From the NCBI RefSeq assembly GCF_000017805.1, contig NC_009767.1, forward strand, positions 2,356,001-2,420,000: a stretch of DNA of 64,000 nucleotides. The letters are read 5' to 3'. The translations under genes and the position numbers were made by a program. Below are positions 24,529 through 32,857 of the stretch, piece by piece. Origin of the DNA: Roseiflexus castenholzii DSM 13941 (GTDB lineage Bacteria > Chloroflexota > Chloroflexia > Chloroflexales > Roseiflexaceae). Below the pieces are notes generated by a model, which saw nothing but the letters and a program-made list of their open reading frames with translations, was not told where the DNA came from and ran no database searches. Position 1 is the stretch's first letter, and every line of letters begins with the position of its first letter.

Positions 24529-26358
24529 CTAGTCAAGAATGCCCAGTTCGCGCAGTTTACTTTCAGGGACGACACCGTTTTCCCAACCGCGGGCAGCGTA
24601 ATACTCGGCGAGCATGTCGTCGAGCTCACAGACATGACCCTGCGAACCGGGCATGGTCGAAGGCTCCTGAGTGAAGCGAGCCGGCAGATAGTCGCTGCCC
24701 GGACCAAAACCGGCAAGATTGTTGTAGTAGCGCTCAAGGTTATAGATGCGCTCACCGATCTTGAGCACATCCTCTGCCGTGCATTCCACCCCGACCATGG
24801 CGCTATATTGGGCGGCATACTCCTCGGCGCCCTCGGCGAATGCGCTGAACTTACACAGATCGAGGCTGTCGGAGAAGGCGTGGAGGTCCTGGAAGATTTT
24901 TGTCAGTTCACCCTTCCCCTTCCATGCCAGCGGGTCAACCTTGAGCGCGCCCAACGGCGTTACACCCAATTCAGCGGCGGGGGTATAGGCGCGCAGGTGG
25001 CAGGCGCCGCGATTGCTGGTTGCGTAAGCGATGCCCATGCCCTTAAGACCGCGCGGATCGTAGGCTGGAACGCCCTGACCCTTGACCGTCATTGCCAGTT
25101 CGGGATGCCCGAAGTACTTCGCTGTCGCATCGGCGCCGTTCGCCATCACATTGCCGATCCCCTCGCGGAAGGCGATTTTACGCACCAGTTCGACCATCCC
25201 CATGGTGTCGCCCCAGACGAGTCCGCCGTCGCCGTTGGTATAGCCGCGCTCGGTGGCCTCCATGTAGATCGAGATCGGATGCCCGGTCTCGATGGCGTCC
25301 ATACCGTAGTCGTTGCACAGGTCGATCAGTTTTGCAACGGCGTTGACATCGTCGTTGCCACAGTTCGCGCCAAGCGACCAGGCTGGCTCGTATTCAAGAC
25401 TCTCCATGCGCAATCCCTTCCAGGGACCCTCCTTGATCTCGACCTCTTTCTTGCAAGCCACAGGACATGCGTGGCACGTCGGGTCATCGACCAGGATATG
25501 CTCTTTGACATACTCGCCACTGATCTTCTCGGCGCCTGGACCAAAGGAGGTCAGCGTGCTGTTCTTCGTCGGCAGAGCGCCCATTGTGCTGGTGATGTTC
25601 ATCAGCACGTTTGTGCCATATACCGAGAGACCGCCCTTGCGCGGGCTGGTAATATTCCGCTCGTCCATGATCGCCGACAGGGCGCGCTTGTGGGCTGGCT
25701 TCCACGCCTCCAGGTTAGCGGCTTTCGGCATCTTTTTCGGCGCCTTAATGACAATCGCTTTGAGCAGTTTGCTGCCGCCGACGCAACCGGTGCCGCCGCG
25801 TCCGCTGGCACGGTCGTCCTCGTTGACCCAGCAGGCGAACCGTACCAGATTTTCACCAGCCTGACCAATGGCGATCACGCTCAGGTCTTTCTCGCCATAG
25901 CGCTCACGGAAGAACCTGACCGTCTCGTGTACGCCCTTACCCCAAACCTCAGAGGCATCGCGGATCTCGACGATGTCGTCGTGAACGTAGAGGTAGACAG
26001 GCGCGCTGGCTTTGCCCTTGACCAGGATGCCATCAAAGCCAGCCCAGCGCAGGCGCGCTGCCGACCATCCGCCATGGTGGCTGTCGGTGACGGTACCGGT
26101 GAGGGGCGATTTGGTGACAATGGCCATCCGTCCGCTCATATTCGCTTCAGTGCCGGTCAGGGGTCCGTTCATGAAGCAAAGCAGGTTGTCGGGCGAGAGC
26201 GGGTCTACCCGTGGACCATTCTCGAGCATGTAGCGCACCCCAAGACCTCGGGCGCCGATATACTTGCGTGCCCAGTCCTCAGGAATACCGCGATACTCCA
26301 CCGTCCCGGCTGTCAGATTCACATGTGCGATTCGGTTTGCGAATCCGCCAAGTGCCAT
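24529..26358 (-). CDS. Aldehyde:ferredoxin oxidoreductase, tungsten-type (AOR family)
   Basis: The 609-residue product matches the AOR family, enzymes with a bis-pterin tungsten centre and a [4Fe-4S] cluster that oxidise aldehydes to acids with ferredoxin. It starts MALGGFANRIAHVNLTAG after a GGAGGAACTC ribosome site and carries the pterin-binding GARGLGVRYML, the GPLTGT segment, the cluster cysteines CHACPVAC (about 292-299) and a fourth cysteine in LDLCKFSAF near 499, matching the spacing in archaeal AOR. Tungsten is inferred from the family, not proven. The upstream open frame adds 43 codons with no family similarity. The MoaD-like gene follows and two moeA genes converge on it. Confidence 0.94.
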   Translation of the reverse strand: MALGGFANRIAHVNLTAGTVEYRGIPEDWARKYIGARGLGVRYMLENGPRVDPLSPDNLLCFMNGPLTGTEANMSGRMAIVTKSPLTGTVTDSHHGGWSAARLRWAGFDGILVKGKASAPVYLYVHDDIVEIRDASEVWGKGVHETVRFFRERYGEKDLSVIAIGQAGENLVRFACWVNEDDRASGRGGTGCVGGSKLLKAIVIKAPKKMPKAANLEAWKPAHKRALSAIMDERNITSPRKGGLSVYGTNVLMNITSTMGALPTKNSTLTSFGPGAEKISGEYVKEHILVDDPTCHACPVACKKEVEIKEGPWKGLRMESLEYEPAWSLGANCGNDDVNAVAKLIDLCNDYGMDAIETGHPISIYMEATERGYTNGDGGLVWGDTMGMVELVRKIAFREGIGNVMANGADATAKYFGHPELAMTVKGQGVPAYDPRGLKGMGIAYATSNRGACHLRAYTPAAELGVTPLGALKVDPLAWKGKGELTKIFQDLHAFSDSLDLCKFSAFAEGAEEYAAQYSAMVGVECTAEDVLKIGERIYNLERYYNNLAGFGPGSDYLPARFTQEPSTMPGSQGHVCELDDMLAEYYAARGWENGVVPESKLRELGILD

Positions 26359-26422
26359 GCGAGTTCCTCCTGCAATGATCAACAAAGCGGTACCGGGAAA
26401 GGGAAAATCTGTCCGTGATTCA

Positions 26423-26435
26423 GGATCACCTCCTT
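26423..26435 (-). promoter_or_regulatory. Extended Shine-Dalgarno-like sequence in the AOR leader, without a start codon
   Basis: On the minus strand the leader of the AOR gene contains aaggaggtgatcc, a 13-base exact complement of the usual bacterial 16S rRNA 3' end. It lies about 65 bases before the AOR start, which has its own ribosome site, and no start codon stands at a suitable distance after it. It could be a standby or regulatory ribosome site, or chance. Confidence 0.4.
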
Positions 26436-26488
26436 CAGTAAGAACGATCTGCACCCCCTCTTGACGCTTTATTAACTCGGCGTCCACT

Positions 26489-26516
26489 ATTATACACCAG
26501 TCGCTGGCTTAATCAA
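26489..26516 (-). promoter_or_regulatory. Probable promoter of the AOR-moaD unit
   Basis: On the minus strand TTGATT (26516-26511) and TATAAT (26494-26489) are 16 bases apart, leaving a leader of about 120 bases before the AOR start. The remainder of the 419-base gap (26359-26777) contains a fragment of the dispersed atccg-type repeat (acggatgcacacggatca near 26612) and no gene that I can support. Confidence 0.55.
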
Positions 26517-26777
26517 TACTGAATCGCGGTATTCTTGTTGTCATTGACAGCACGTGTGCATATTCCGGCTCGCATCGCGTGCACGGGCGCGCGGACTGCC
26601 CTGGATCGAGCACGGATGCACACGGATCAATACCTCTTGACGATGCACTGAGTCTGTGGGGGCGGTCGTATTCGTGTTGAAGCCGTCGTCGCGTTCGTCC
26701 ACATCGTGCCCAAACCCTTGTATACGCATGCTACACTTGCACTGTGCACCCGCTTGTATCTCTTCAGGAGCGCATCG

Positions 26778-28214
26778 ATGGCGCAAGAACTCTCGACGTC
26801 TGAGTATCTGGATAGCATCCACCGGGGGATCGCGGCGGTCGCCGGTCCGCCGCACCGCCCCAAACGGGTGGTGATCGTCGGAGCGGGAGTTGCCGGGCTG
26901 GTTGCCGGTTACGAATTGCTGCGCGCCGGGCACGACCCGCTGATCCTGGAGGCGCGCAACCGCGTCGGCGGACGGATCTGCACGCTGCGCGAGCCGTTTA
27001 CCGAAGGGTTGTACGGCGAAGCGGGCGCTATGCGCATCCCGCGCGCGCATACGCTGACGATGGCGTACATTGAACGATTTGGTCTGCCAACTGTCGATTT
27101 TATTATGGACAGCATGCAAACATACGTCCACATTGGTGGGGTGAAACGCCGCAGGGCAGAGGCGCACGCCGATCCCGATGCGCTTGGCTTCGAGACCACA
27201 GCCGCCGAGAAGGGGAGACTTGCCGGAGATGTCTGGGCGGACACGATCCGTCCACTGGTCGAACAGGTCGAGCGTGACGGGCAGGCGGGATGGGAACAGA
27301 TCTATGCGACTTACGATGAGTATTCGGTGCGCGAGTTTCTCGAACTTCAGGGGTGGTCGGAAGGGCTGATCGAAATGTTCGGTCTGCTGAACAACCAGGA
27401 AGCATTGATGAATTCGTCCTTCCTGGAGCTGTTTCGCGAAGAGGCGGGTAATTACTACACCAATATGTGCCAGATCGCTGGCGGGATGGATCGGTTCGTC
27501 CATGCCTTTCTTCCGGCGCTCGACGCGCGAATCCGTTATGGCGCGCGCGTGATCGCTCTGGATCAGACTCCTGAGCACGCGATTGTGCATTACCAGACGA
27601 TGTCTGGGAGGTTTCAGGTCACTGCCGATGATGCAATTATCACCGTTCCTTTCCCGGTTCTGCGGCATATCGAGACGCTCAAACCATTCTCGCGCGCCAA
27701 GCAGCGCGCCATCCGCCAACTCCACTACGATGCCGCCGCCAAGATTTTCTTTCAGTGCCGCCGCCGCTTCTGGGAAACCGACGACGGGATCGATGGCGGC
27801 GGCACGGTGACCGATCTGCCCATCCGCAATCTGTACTACACCGATTGGGGCGCAGAGACCGGGCGCGGCGTGTTGCTCGCCAGTTATACGTGGGCGGAAG
27901 ATGCGCAGCGTTGGGGATCGCTCTCGCCGCGCGACCGGATCGAGCAGGCGCTGGAAAATGTCGCTGTCATTCACCCGCAGATCATCGAAGAATTCGAGGT
28001 TGGCGCGTCCTATATGTGGCATGATGACGAGTTTGCCGGTGGTGCATTCGCGCTCTTCGAGCCGGGTCAGCAGACGCTCCTGCACGATGCGATTGTCAAA
28101 CCGGAAGGGCGCTTCCATTTTGCCGATGAGCATGCCTCGCTGTATCATGCCTGGATCCAGGGAGCGGTCGATTCTGGTCTGCGCGCCGCAATGGCTGTGC
28201 ATCGGGCGGCGTAG
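26778..28214 (+). CDS. Flavin-dependent amine oxidase (L-amino-acid/monoamine oxidase family)
   Basis: A 478-residue FAD enzyme of the monoamine oxidase/L-amino-acid oxidase family. The dinucleotide-binding motif VVIVGAGVAGLVAGYELL (about 32-49) is followed by ILEARNRVGGRICTLR, the family's arginine-containing flavin motif, then EAGAMRIPRAHTL, a substrate domain, and the C-terminal FALFEPGQQ and FHFADEHASLYHAWIQGAVDSGL that closes the FAD site. There is no signal peptide, so it is probably cytoplasmic. The ATG at 26778 follows CAGGAGCG. It heads a run of four same-strand genes with gaps of 12, 9 and 1 bases, so it likely shares a transcript with the Uma2, kinase and lyase genes. The amine substrate is unknown. 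Confidence 0.9.
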   Translation: MAQELSTSEYLDSIHRGIAAVAGPPHRPKRVVIVGAGVAGLVAGYELLRAGHDPLILEARNRVGGRICTLREPFTEGLYGEAGAMRIPRAHTLTMAYIERFGLPTVDFIMDSMQTYVHIGGVKRRRAEAHADPDALGFETTAAEKGRLAGDVWADTIRPLVEQVERDGQAGWEQIYATYDEYSVREFLELQGWSEGLIEMFGLLNNQEALMNSSFLELFREEAGNYYTNMCQIAGGMDRFVHAFLPALDARIRYGARVIALDQTPEHAIVHYQTMSGRFQVTADDAIITVPFPVLRHIETLKPFSRAKQRAIRQLHYDAAAKIFFQCRRRFWETDDGIDGGGTVTDLPIRNLYYTDWGAETGRGVLLASYTWAEDAQRWGSLSPRDRIEQALENVAVIHPQIIEEFEVGASYMWHDDEFAGGAFALFEPGQQTLLHDAIVKPEGRFHFADEHASLYHAWIQGAVDSGLRAAMAVHRAA

Positions 28215-28226
28215 AAAGGGTATGTC

Positions 28227-28844
28227 ATGACAACCGCTATACGTGACTCACCGATGCTGCTGGTGCGAGAAACCGATGGCGTCGCCATCGATCTCGCACC
28301 GTTGCAGGGTCTCTGGACGGTCGATCAGTATCTGAAACTGACCGATCATACGCACTGTCTGGTGGAATTCTCCGATGGCAACCTGGAGGTGCTGCCAATG
28401 CCCACGCAACGCCACCAGATGATCCTGGCGTTCCTGTATCGCGTGTTCTTTGCGTTTCTGCACCCACGCGGCGGGCTGGTTCTTTTTGCACCGCTCCGGT
28501 TGCAGGTAAGCCCGGCGGCGTTCCGTGAGCCAGACCTGCTGCTCCTGCTGCGCGCCGATGATCCGCGAGCGCAGAATCGCTATTGGCTCGGCGCTGACCT
28601 GGTGCTGGAAGTGGTGAGCGAGGACGATCCAGAACGCGATACTGTCGATAAGGTGCGTGACTATGCTGGAGCAGGAATACCTGAGTACTGGATTGTCAAT
28701 CCGCAGGACGAGACGATCACAGTTCTATCGTTGACCGACAACGCCTATACACCCCTCGGCGTTTTTCGACGTGGCGATCAGGTGACGTCGGCACTGCTCG
28801 AAGGCTTCAGCGTGAGCGTCGATGAAGCATTTAGCGCGTCGTGA
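28227..28844 (+). CDS. Uma2-family (DUF820) PD-(D/E)XK nuclease-like protein
   Basis: A 205-residue Uma2/DUF820 protein, only distantly similar to the one at 15.5 kb. Its core reads TVDQYLKLTDHTHCLVEFSD, then FREPDLLLLL with the putative catalytic aspartate, LVLEVVSEDD with the glutamate, and DKVRDYAGAGIPEYWIVNP with the lysine. It is inserted in an enzyme operon, 12 bases after the amine oxidase and 9 bases before the FGGY kinase, as is common for these proteins, which often sit in otherwise metabolic operons without an evident link. Confidence 0.9.
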   Translation: MTTAIRDSPMLLVRETDGVAIDLAPLQGLWTVDQYLKLTDHTHCLVEFSDGNLEVLPMPTQRHQMILAFLYRVFFAFLHPRGGLVLFAPLRLQVSPAAFREPDLLLLLRADDPRAQNRYWLGADLVLEVVSEDDPERDTVDKVRDYAGAGIPEYWIVNPQDETITVLSLTDNAYTPLGVFRRGDQVTSALLEGFSVSVDEAFSAS

Positions 28845-28853
28845 GCGGAGGCA

Positions 28854-30416
28854 ATGACGTCCGACAAGCCCATCCTGGCGATTGACCTGGGAACCTCCGG
28901 TCCCAAGGTTGCGTTGGTGACCCCCAGCGGCGATATTCTGGCGTGGGAATTCGAGCCGGTGCGATTACACCTGTTGCAGGGCGGAGGCGCAGAGCAGAGC
29001 GCCGTTGAATGGTGGGAGGCAATCGGCATAGCAGCGCGCCGCCTGACCGCCGCAACCGGCGTCACCCGTGTCGCTGCGGTCGGCGCGACGGCGCAGTGGT
29101 CGGGCACGGTCGCGGTCGGCAACGATGATCGTCCGCTTACGAACGCGATCATCTGGATGGATTCACGCGGCGCGCCGGATGTTCATGCTCTGGTTGCCGG
29201 TCGTCCGAAGGTTGCCGGGTATGGGCTGGCGAAACTGGCGACCTGGATTCGGCTCACCGGCGGCGCTCCTGGTCTCGCTGGAAAGGATTCGCTGGCGCAC
29301 ATCCTGTATCTGCGGCGGTCGCATCCCGATGTGTACCGCTCTGCGAGCGTCTTTCTTGAACCCAAGGATTACATCAACCTGCGTCTCACCGGCGTGCGCG
29401 CTGCGTCGTTCGACTCGATCACGCTCCACTGGCTGACCGATAATCGCGCCATTGATCGGGTCGCGTATGCGCAACAGTTGCTGACGTTGACCGGCATTGA
29501 GCGTGTGAAACTGCCCGATTTGCGCCGCGCGACCGACATCCTTGGTCCGCTTACTCCAGAAGCTGCCGGGCATCTCGGCATCGAGCCGGGAGCGCCGGTG
29601 GCGGTCGGATCATCGGATATTCATTCAGCGGCTATCGGCGCCGGCGCAGTGCGCGACTACGACGCCAATCTGTATGTGGGCACGTCGTCGTGGTTCGTCT
29701 GCCACGTGCCGTTCAAGCGCACCGATCTGTTCCACAACATGGCGTCGCTGCCGTCGGCAATTCCGGGAAAGTATCTGCTCACCAATGAGCAGGAGTGCGC
29801 CGGCGCCTGCCTGACATTCCTGCGCGATAATCTGTTGTTCGCCGATGATGAACTGGCGACGCCGCTCCCGGATGGGTTCTATGCGGCGCTGAACCGCATG
29901 GCGGCGCGCGAAGCGCCCGGCAGCGGCGGGCTGATCTTTACCCCCTGGCTGTACGGGGAGCGCACCCCGGTCGAAGATCACACGCTCCGCGGCGGGTTTC
30001 ACAATCTGTCGCTGACAACCTCCCGGGCGCAGATAGCGCGTGCCGTGATGGAAGGGGTCGCCTACAATATGCGCTGGTTGCGCGATGCGGTGCGCCGTTT
30101 TCTGCGACGCTCACCCGGCGCGGTCATCATGACCGGCGGCGGCGCGCAGTCCGCTGTCTGGTGCCAGATCTTCGCCGATGTGCTGGGATGTCCTATCCAT
30201 CAGGCGACACATCCGCTTCTTGCCAATGTGCGTGGTGCGGCATTGATTGCGGCAGTTGCGATTGGAAGCCAATCCTTCAATCGCATCCAGGCGCCGGTGG
30301 CTGCGACCTTTCACCCGCGCCGCGAGCATCGGCGCATCTATGACGAATTATTTCGCGTGTTTGTGCGCATCTATCGGCAGAATCGGGATATTTACGCGCA
30401 CCTGAATCGGAGGTGA
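28854..30416 (+). CDS. FGGY-family carbohydrate kinase (xylulokinase-like)
   Basis: A 520-residue sugar kinase of the FGGY family, closest in style to xylulokinases: the phosphate-binding start ILAIDLGTSGPKVALV, the substrate-site IIWMDSRGAPD, the region VAVGSSDIHSAAIGAGAV, the FGGY signature region around ARAVMEGVAYNMRWLRDAV, and the ATP-binding VIMTGGGAQSAVWCQIFADVL. It transfers the ATP gamma-phosphate to a sugar or polyol whose identity the sequence does not settle. No isomerase or sugar transporter is adjacent, so the pathway is unclear. A GGAGG site precedes the start at 28854. Confidence 0.88.
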   Translation: MTSDKPILAIDLGTSGPKVALVTPSGDILAWEFEPVRLHLLQGGGAEQSAVEWWEAIGIAARRLTAATGVTRVAAVGATAQWSGTVAVGNDDRPLTNAIIWMDSRGAPDVHALVAGRPKVAGYGLAKLATWIRLTGGAPGLAGKDSLAHILYLRRSHPDVYRSASVFLEPKDYINLRLTGVRAASFDSITLHWLTDNRAIDRVAYAQQLLTLTGIERVKLPDLRRATDILGPLTPEAAGHLGIEPGAPVAVGSSDIHSAAIGAGAVRDYDANLYVGTSSWFVCHVPFKRTDLFHNMASLPSAIPGKYLLTNEQECAGACLTFLRDNLLFADDELATPLPDGFYAALNRMAAREAPGSGGLIFTPWLYGERTPVEDHTLRGGFHNLSLTTSRAQIARAVMEGVAYNMRWLRDAVRRFLRRSPGAVIMTGGGAQSAVWCQIFADVLGCPIHQATHPLLANVRGAALIAAVAIGSQSFNRIQAPVAATFHPRREHRRIYDELFRVFVRIYRQNRDIYAHLNRR

Positions 30417-30417
30417 C

Positions 30418-31914
30418 ATGCGCGGACTCCAATTCCATCAGGCGTTTGCGTCGGCTGGCAGGCGCGCAGTTGCCGCATTCGAGGCGATCCTGCATCGTAT
30501 TCCGGCGGTGCAGCGCCGGCTCGAAGCGCGGTATGAGGCACTGCTTGCCGACATCGAACCGTCGCTCAAGCCATACCGCAACGAACTGCCTGCCATCACT
30601 CGCTTGCCAACCATCGGGCGCAGCCGCGACGAGATTCTGGACGAGATGCGTCGTTTGGCGGAACGCGAGACCCCGCGCTGGCGTGAGGGGTATGTGTCAG
30701 GCGCCGTCTACCACGGCGATCCCGACCATCAGGCGTTTTTGAGCCAGGCATATGCGCTCCATGCGGCGAGCAACCCGCTCCACGTCGATCTCTGGCCCAG
30801 CATCGCCAGATACGAATCTGAGATTGTTGCTATGACCGCGTCGATGCTCGGTGGCGCCTCCGGCGTTTGCGGCACAGTCACCTCTGGCGGCACCGAGAGC
30901 ATTCTGCTGGCGATGAAGACTTACCGTGACTGGGCGCGCGAGCGGCGCGGCATCCGTCGTCCTGAAGTGGTTGTTCCACATACTGCGCATGCTGCGTTCG
31001 ACAAAGCGGCACACTATTTCGGCATCCGGTTGGTGCGCATTCCGGTGGATGCCGGCTTTCGCGCCGATGTGTCGGCTGTGCGACGCGCCATCAGCCATAA
31101 TACGATTGCGCTGGTTGGATCGGCGCCCTCATTCCCGCACGGCGTCATCGATCCCATCGCCGACATAGCGGCGCTGGCGAGGGAGCGGCGCATTGGCATG
31201 CACGTCGATGCCTGTCTCGGCGGATTTGTGCTTCCCTGGGCGCGTCGGCTCGGCTACCCCGTTCCGCCGTTCGACTTCAGCGTTCCCGGTGTCACCTCGA
31301 TCTCAGTGGATACCCACAAGTACGGGTATGCTGCCAAGGGAACCTCTGTTGTCCTCTACCGCACCGAAGCGCTGCGCCGCTACCAGTACTACGTTGCTGC
31401 CGACTGGCCCGGCGGGTTGTACGTTTCGCCAACGATGGCAGGCAGCCGCCCCGGCGGGCTGAGCGCTGCCGCATGGGCTGCCATGGTCAGCATTGGCGAG
31501 CAGGGGTATCTGGAGGCGACCCGCCGCATCCTGGAGACTGCGCGCCGGATCCGCTGCGGCATCGAGTCCATTCCAGAGTTGCGCGTCCTCGGCGACCCGC
31601 TATGGGTGATCGCGTTCGCTTCAATGCGTCTCGATATCTATCGTGTGCTCGATCAGATGGCGCAGCGCGGCTGGAACCTCAACGGGCTGCATCACCCACC
31701 TGCTATCCACATCTGCGTTACCTTGCTGCACACGCAGCCTGGCGTCGCCGATCGTTTCATCGCCGACCTGCGCGATGCAGTTGCCGCCGTGCGCCGCGAG
31801 CCGCGCGCCAGAGGCGGAATGGCGCCGGTGTACGGTATGGCTGCATCGCTGCCGTTCCGCAGCGTCGTCAGTGATCTGTTGCGGCGATACCTGGATGCGG
31901 TGTATCGGGTGTAA
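30418..31914 (+). CDS. PLP-dependent lyase of the sphingosine-1-phosphate lyase type
   Basis: A 498-residue group II decarboxylase-fold PLP enzyme. The motif order matches sphingosine-1-phosphate lyases: RYESEIVAMTASMLGG, the GTVTSGGTESILLAMKTYRD nucleotide of the PLP phosphate site, VGSAPSFPHGVIDPI, MHVDACLGGFVLPWAR, and the PLP lysine K301 in SVDTHKYGYAAKGTS, followed by YVAADWPGGLYVSPTMAGSRPGG, which is strongly conserved in that group and differs from glutamate decarboxylases. Active bacterial members are known (for example from Symbiobacterium). Unlike the eukaryotic enzyme no clear membrane anchor is present. It lies one base after the kinase gene. A phospho-amino-lipid or polyamine-like substrate is possible but unproven. 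Confidence 0.88.
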   Translation: MRGLQFHQAFASAGRRAVAAFEAILHRIPAVQRRLEARYEALLADIEPSLKPYRNELPAITRLPTIGRSRDEILDEMRRLAERETPRWREGYVSGAVYHGDPDHQAFLSQAYALHAASNPLHVDLWPSIARYESEIVAMTASMLGGASGVCGTVTSGGTESILLAMKTYRDWARERRGIRRPEVVVPHTAHAAFDKAAHYFGIRLVRIPVDAGFRADVSAVRRAISHNTIALVGSAPSFPHGVIDPIADIAALARERRIGMHVDACLGGFVLPWARRLGYPVPPFDFSVPGVTSISVDTHKYGYAAKGTSVVLYRTEALRRYQYYVAADWPGGLYVSPTMAGSRPGGLSAAAWAAMVSIGEQGYLEATRRILETARRIRCGIESIPELRVLGDPLWVIAFASMRLDIYRVLDQMAQRGWNLNGLHHPPAIHICVTLLHTQPGVADRFIADLRDAVAAVRREPRARGGMAPVYGMAASLPFRSVVSDLLRRYLDAVYRV

Positions 31915-31993
31915 GTCGAACATGCCGATCTCGCGCACACCGTACTGTTTGGCGAACTCTGCTTTGTGTGCCTGTAAGATGCGCTCAATGCTC

Positions 31994-32150
31994 TTGCTGC
32001 CAATGACGATTGAAGATGCCGCTTTCTTGTCATTCCGAGCCCTTCGCTTCGCTCAGGGTAAACGCAGCGCGGAATCTGAGCGGGTCGCGCACGACCCCTC
32101 GCGCTGCTCGGGGTGACCATGCCGGATGGTCACCGGTCATTGGTAGCAGC
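31994..32150 (+). repeat. Dispersed palindromic element, copy B
   Basis: The second copy lies in the 420-base gap between the lyase gene and the convergent DUF2892 gene. It has decayed inverted ends (gctgccaatgacg near 31997 and cattggtagcagc at 32138-32150), the core cccttcgcttcgctcaggg, a perfect stem gggtcg-cgca-cgaccc (about 32083-32098) and the diagnostic hairpin gtgaccat-gccgg-atggtcac (about 32113-32133). Apparent short open frames across it are translations of the repeat. Confidence 0.85.
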
Positions 32151-32257
32151 GCTGCACCGTTCCGCTCGACGATGTCGCCGATTGTCATGCTCACCGTTGC
32201 CCCCATCTTCGGAAGGGGACGTGCAGGTTTGCCGGTCGGAACGCCTGAGGCAAAGAG

Positions 32258-32284
32258 AAGGCCCCGTCGTTTCGACGAGGCCTT
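32258..32284 (-). terminator. Terminator hairpin of the DUF2892 gene
   Basis: On the minus strand aaggcctcgtcg and cgacggggcctt form a 12-bp stem with one mismatch around a three-base loop, followed by the T-rich ctcttt. It lies about 50 bases after the DUF2892 stop, a normal position for an intrinsic terminator; it may also stop transcripts arriving from the lyase gene. Confidence 0.7.
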
Positions 32285-32334
32285 CATTCGCTGTGAAGAC
32301 CGGAGTGGTCAATCTGCTCCGGTCGTTCGCCTGC

Positions 32335-32553
32335 TCAGTGCTTCGCTGCCGGCCTGGTTGGCGTGGTGTCGATGCCGAGCGCCGAGTAGAGCGGGCAGAC
32401 GCCGAAAATGGCAGTGATCAGGAGGATGACCGCCACCAAACCGATGAGCGCCTGCCAGAAGCCACTGAGTAGCACAAACGTGGCTATGAGCAGGACAATA
32501 CCGAGGATTGCCCGAATGCCACGATCGATTGGACCGACATTTTGACGGAACAT
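32335..32553 (-). CDS. DUF2892 (YgaP-like) small membrane protein
   Basis: A 72-residue protein that matches DUF2892 from end to end: an N-terminal MFRQNVGPIDRGIRAILGIVLL, two membrane helices (about 14-31 and 34-51), and the conserved GVCPLYSALGIDT that contains the single cysteine of the family. This domain is the membrane part of YgaP-type rhodanese proteins; here it stands alone and its role is unknown. An AAAGGAGGGA ribosome site lies directly upstream, and a terminator follows. Both support a real single-gene transcript. Confidence 0.9.
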   Translation of the reverse strand: MFRQNVGPIDRGIRAILGIVLLIATFVLLSGFWQALIGLVAVILLITAIFGVCPLYSALGIDTTPTRPAAKH

Positions 32554-32857
32554 CGTTGTCCCTCCTTTTCAGGTATGACGTGATGTATCGTTGTTCCGCC
32601 ATATTAGACGCATCATAGGTGAAAAATGTTACATGTGTTTGGAGGGGTCAGGGGCGCGCCTTGGGTTCACATTCAACGCACCACGGACATGCGCCCCGTG
32701 GGGGCGCTGGCGGCGCGCGTGGAGGGCGCTGGCGGTGGGCGTGGGGGGCGCTGGCGGCGCGCATGGGGGCGCTGGGCGTGGGGGGCGCTGGCGGCGCGCC
32801 CCTGCTTTCTTTCCATTTTCCACCTGCACCCTTTGCACCTTCAACTTGCCACATCCC
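32554..32857. repeat. GC-rich intergenic repeat of a 'gggcgctggcg' phrase
   Basis: The 304-base spacer between the DUF2892 gene and the pseudokinase stop contains, at about 32700-32800, five imperfect copies of gggcgctgg, most extended to gggcgctggcggcgcgc, interleaved with gtgggg tracts. One half of the spacer is almost pure G/C on a single strand skew. Open frames exist on both strands only because stop codons are rare in such sequence. No gene is supported. Confidence 0.6.

Noticed and set aside
24469..26418. A 649-codon plus-strand frame opposite the AOR gene
   Set aside because: Antisense shadow of a gene with unmistakable AOR motifs and cysteine spacing.
26359..26488. Molybdenum/tungsten cofactor riboswitch in the AOR leader
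   Set aside because: The leader length would allow it, but I could not match the known Moco RNA motif by eye; a covariance-model search would decide.
26541..28202. A 553-codon minus-strand frame opposite the amine oxidase
   Set aside because: Antisense shadow; composition is typical of reverse reading of a GC-rich gene.
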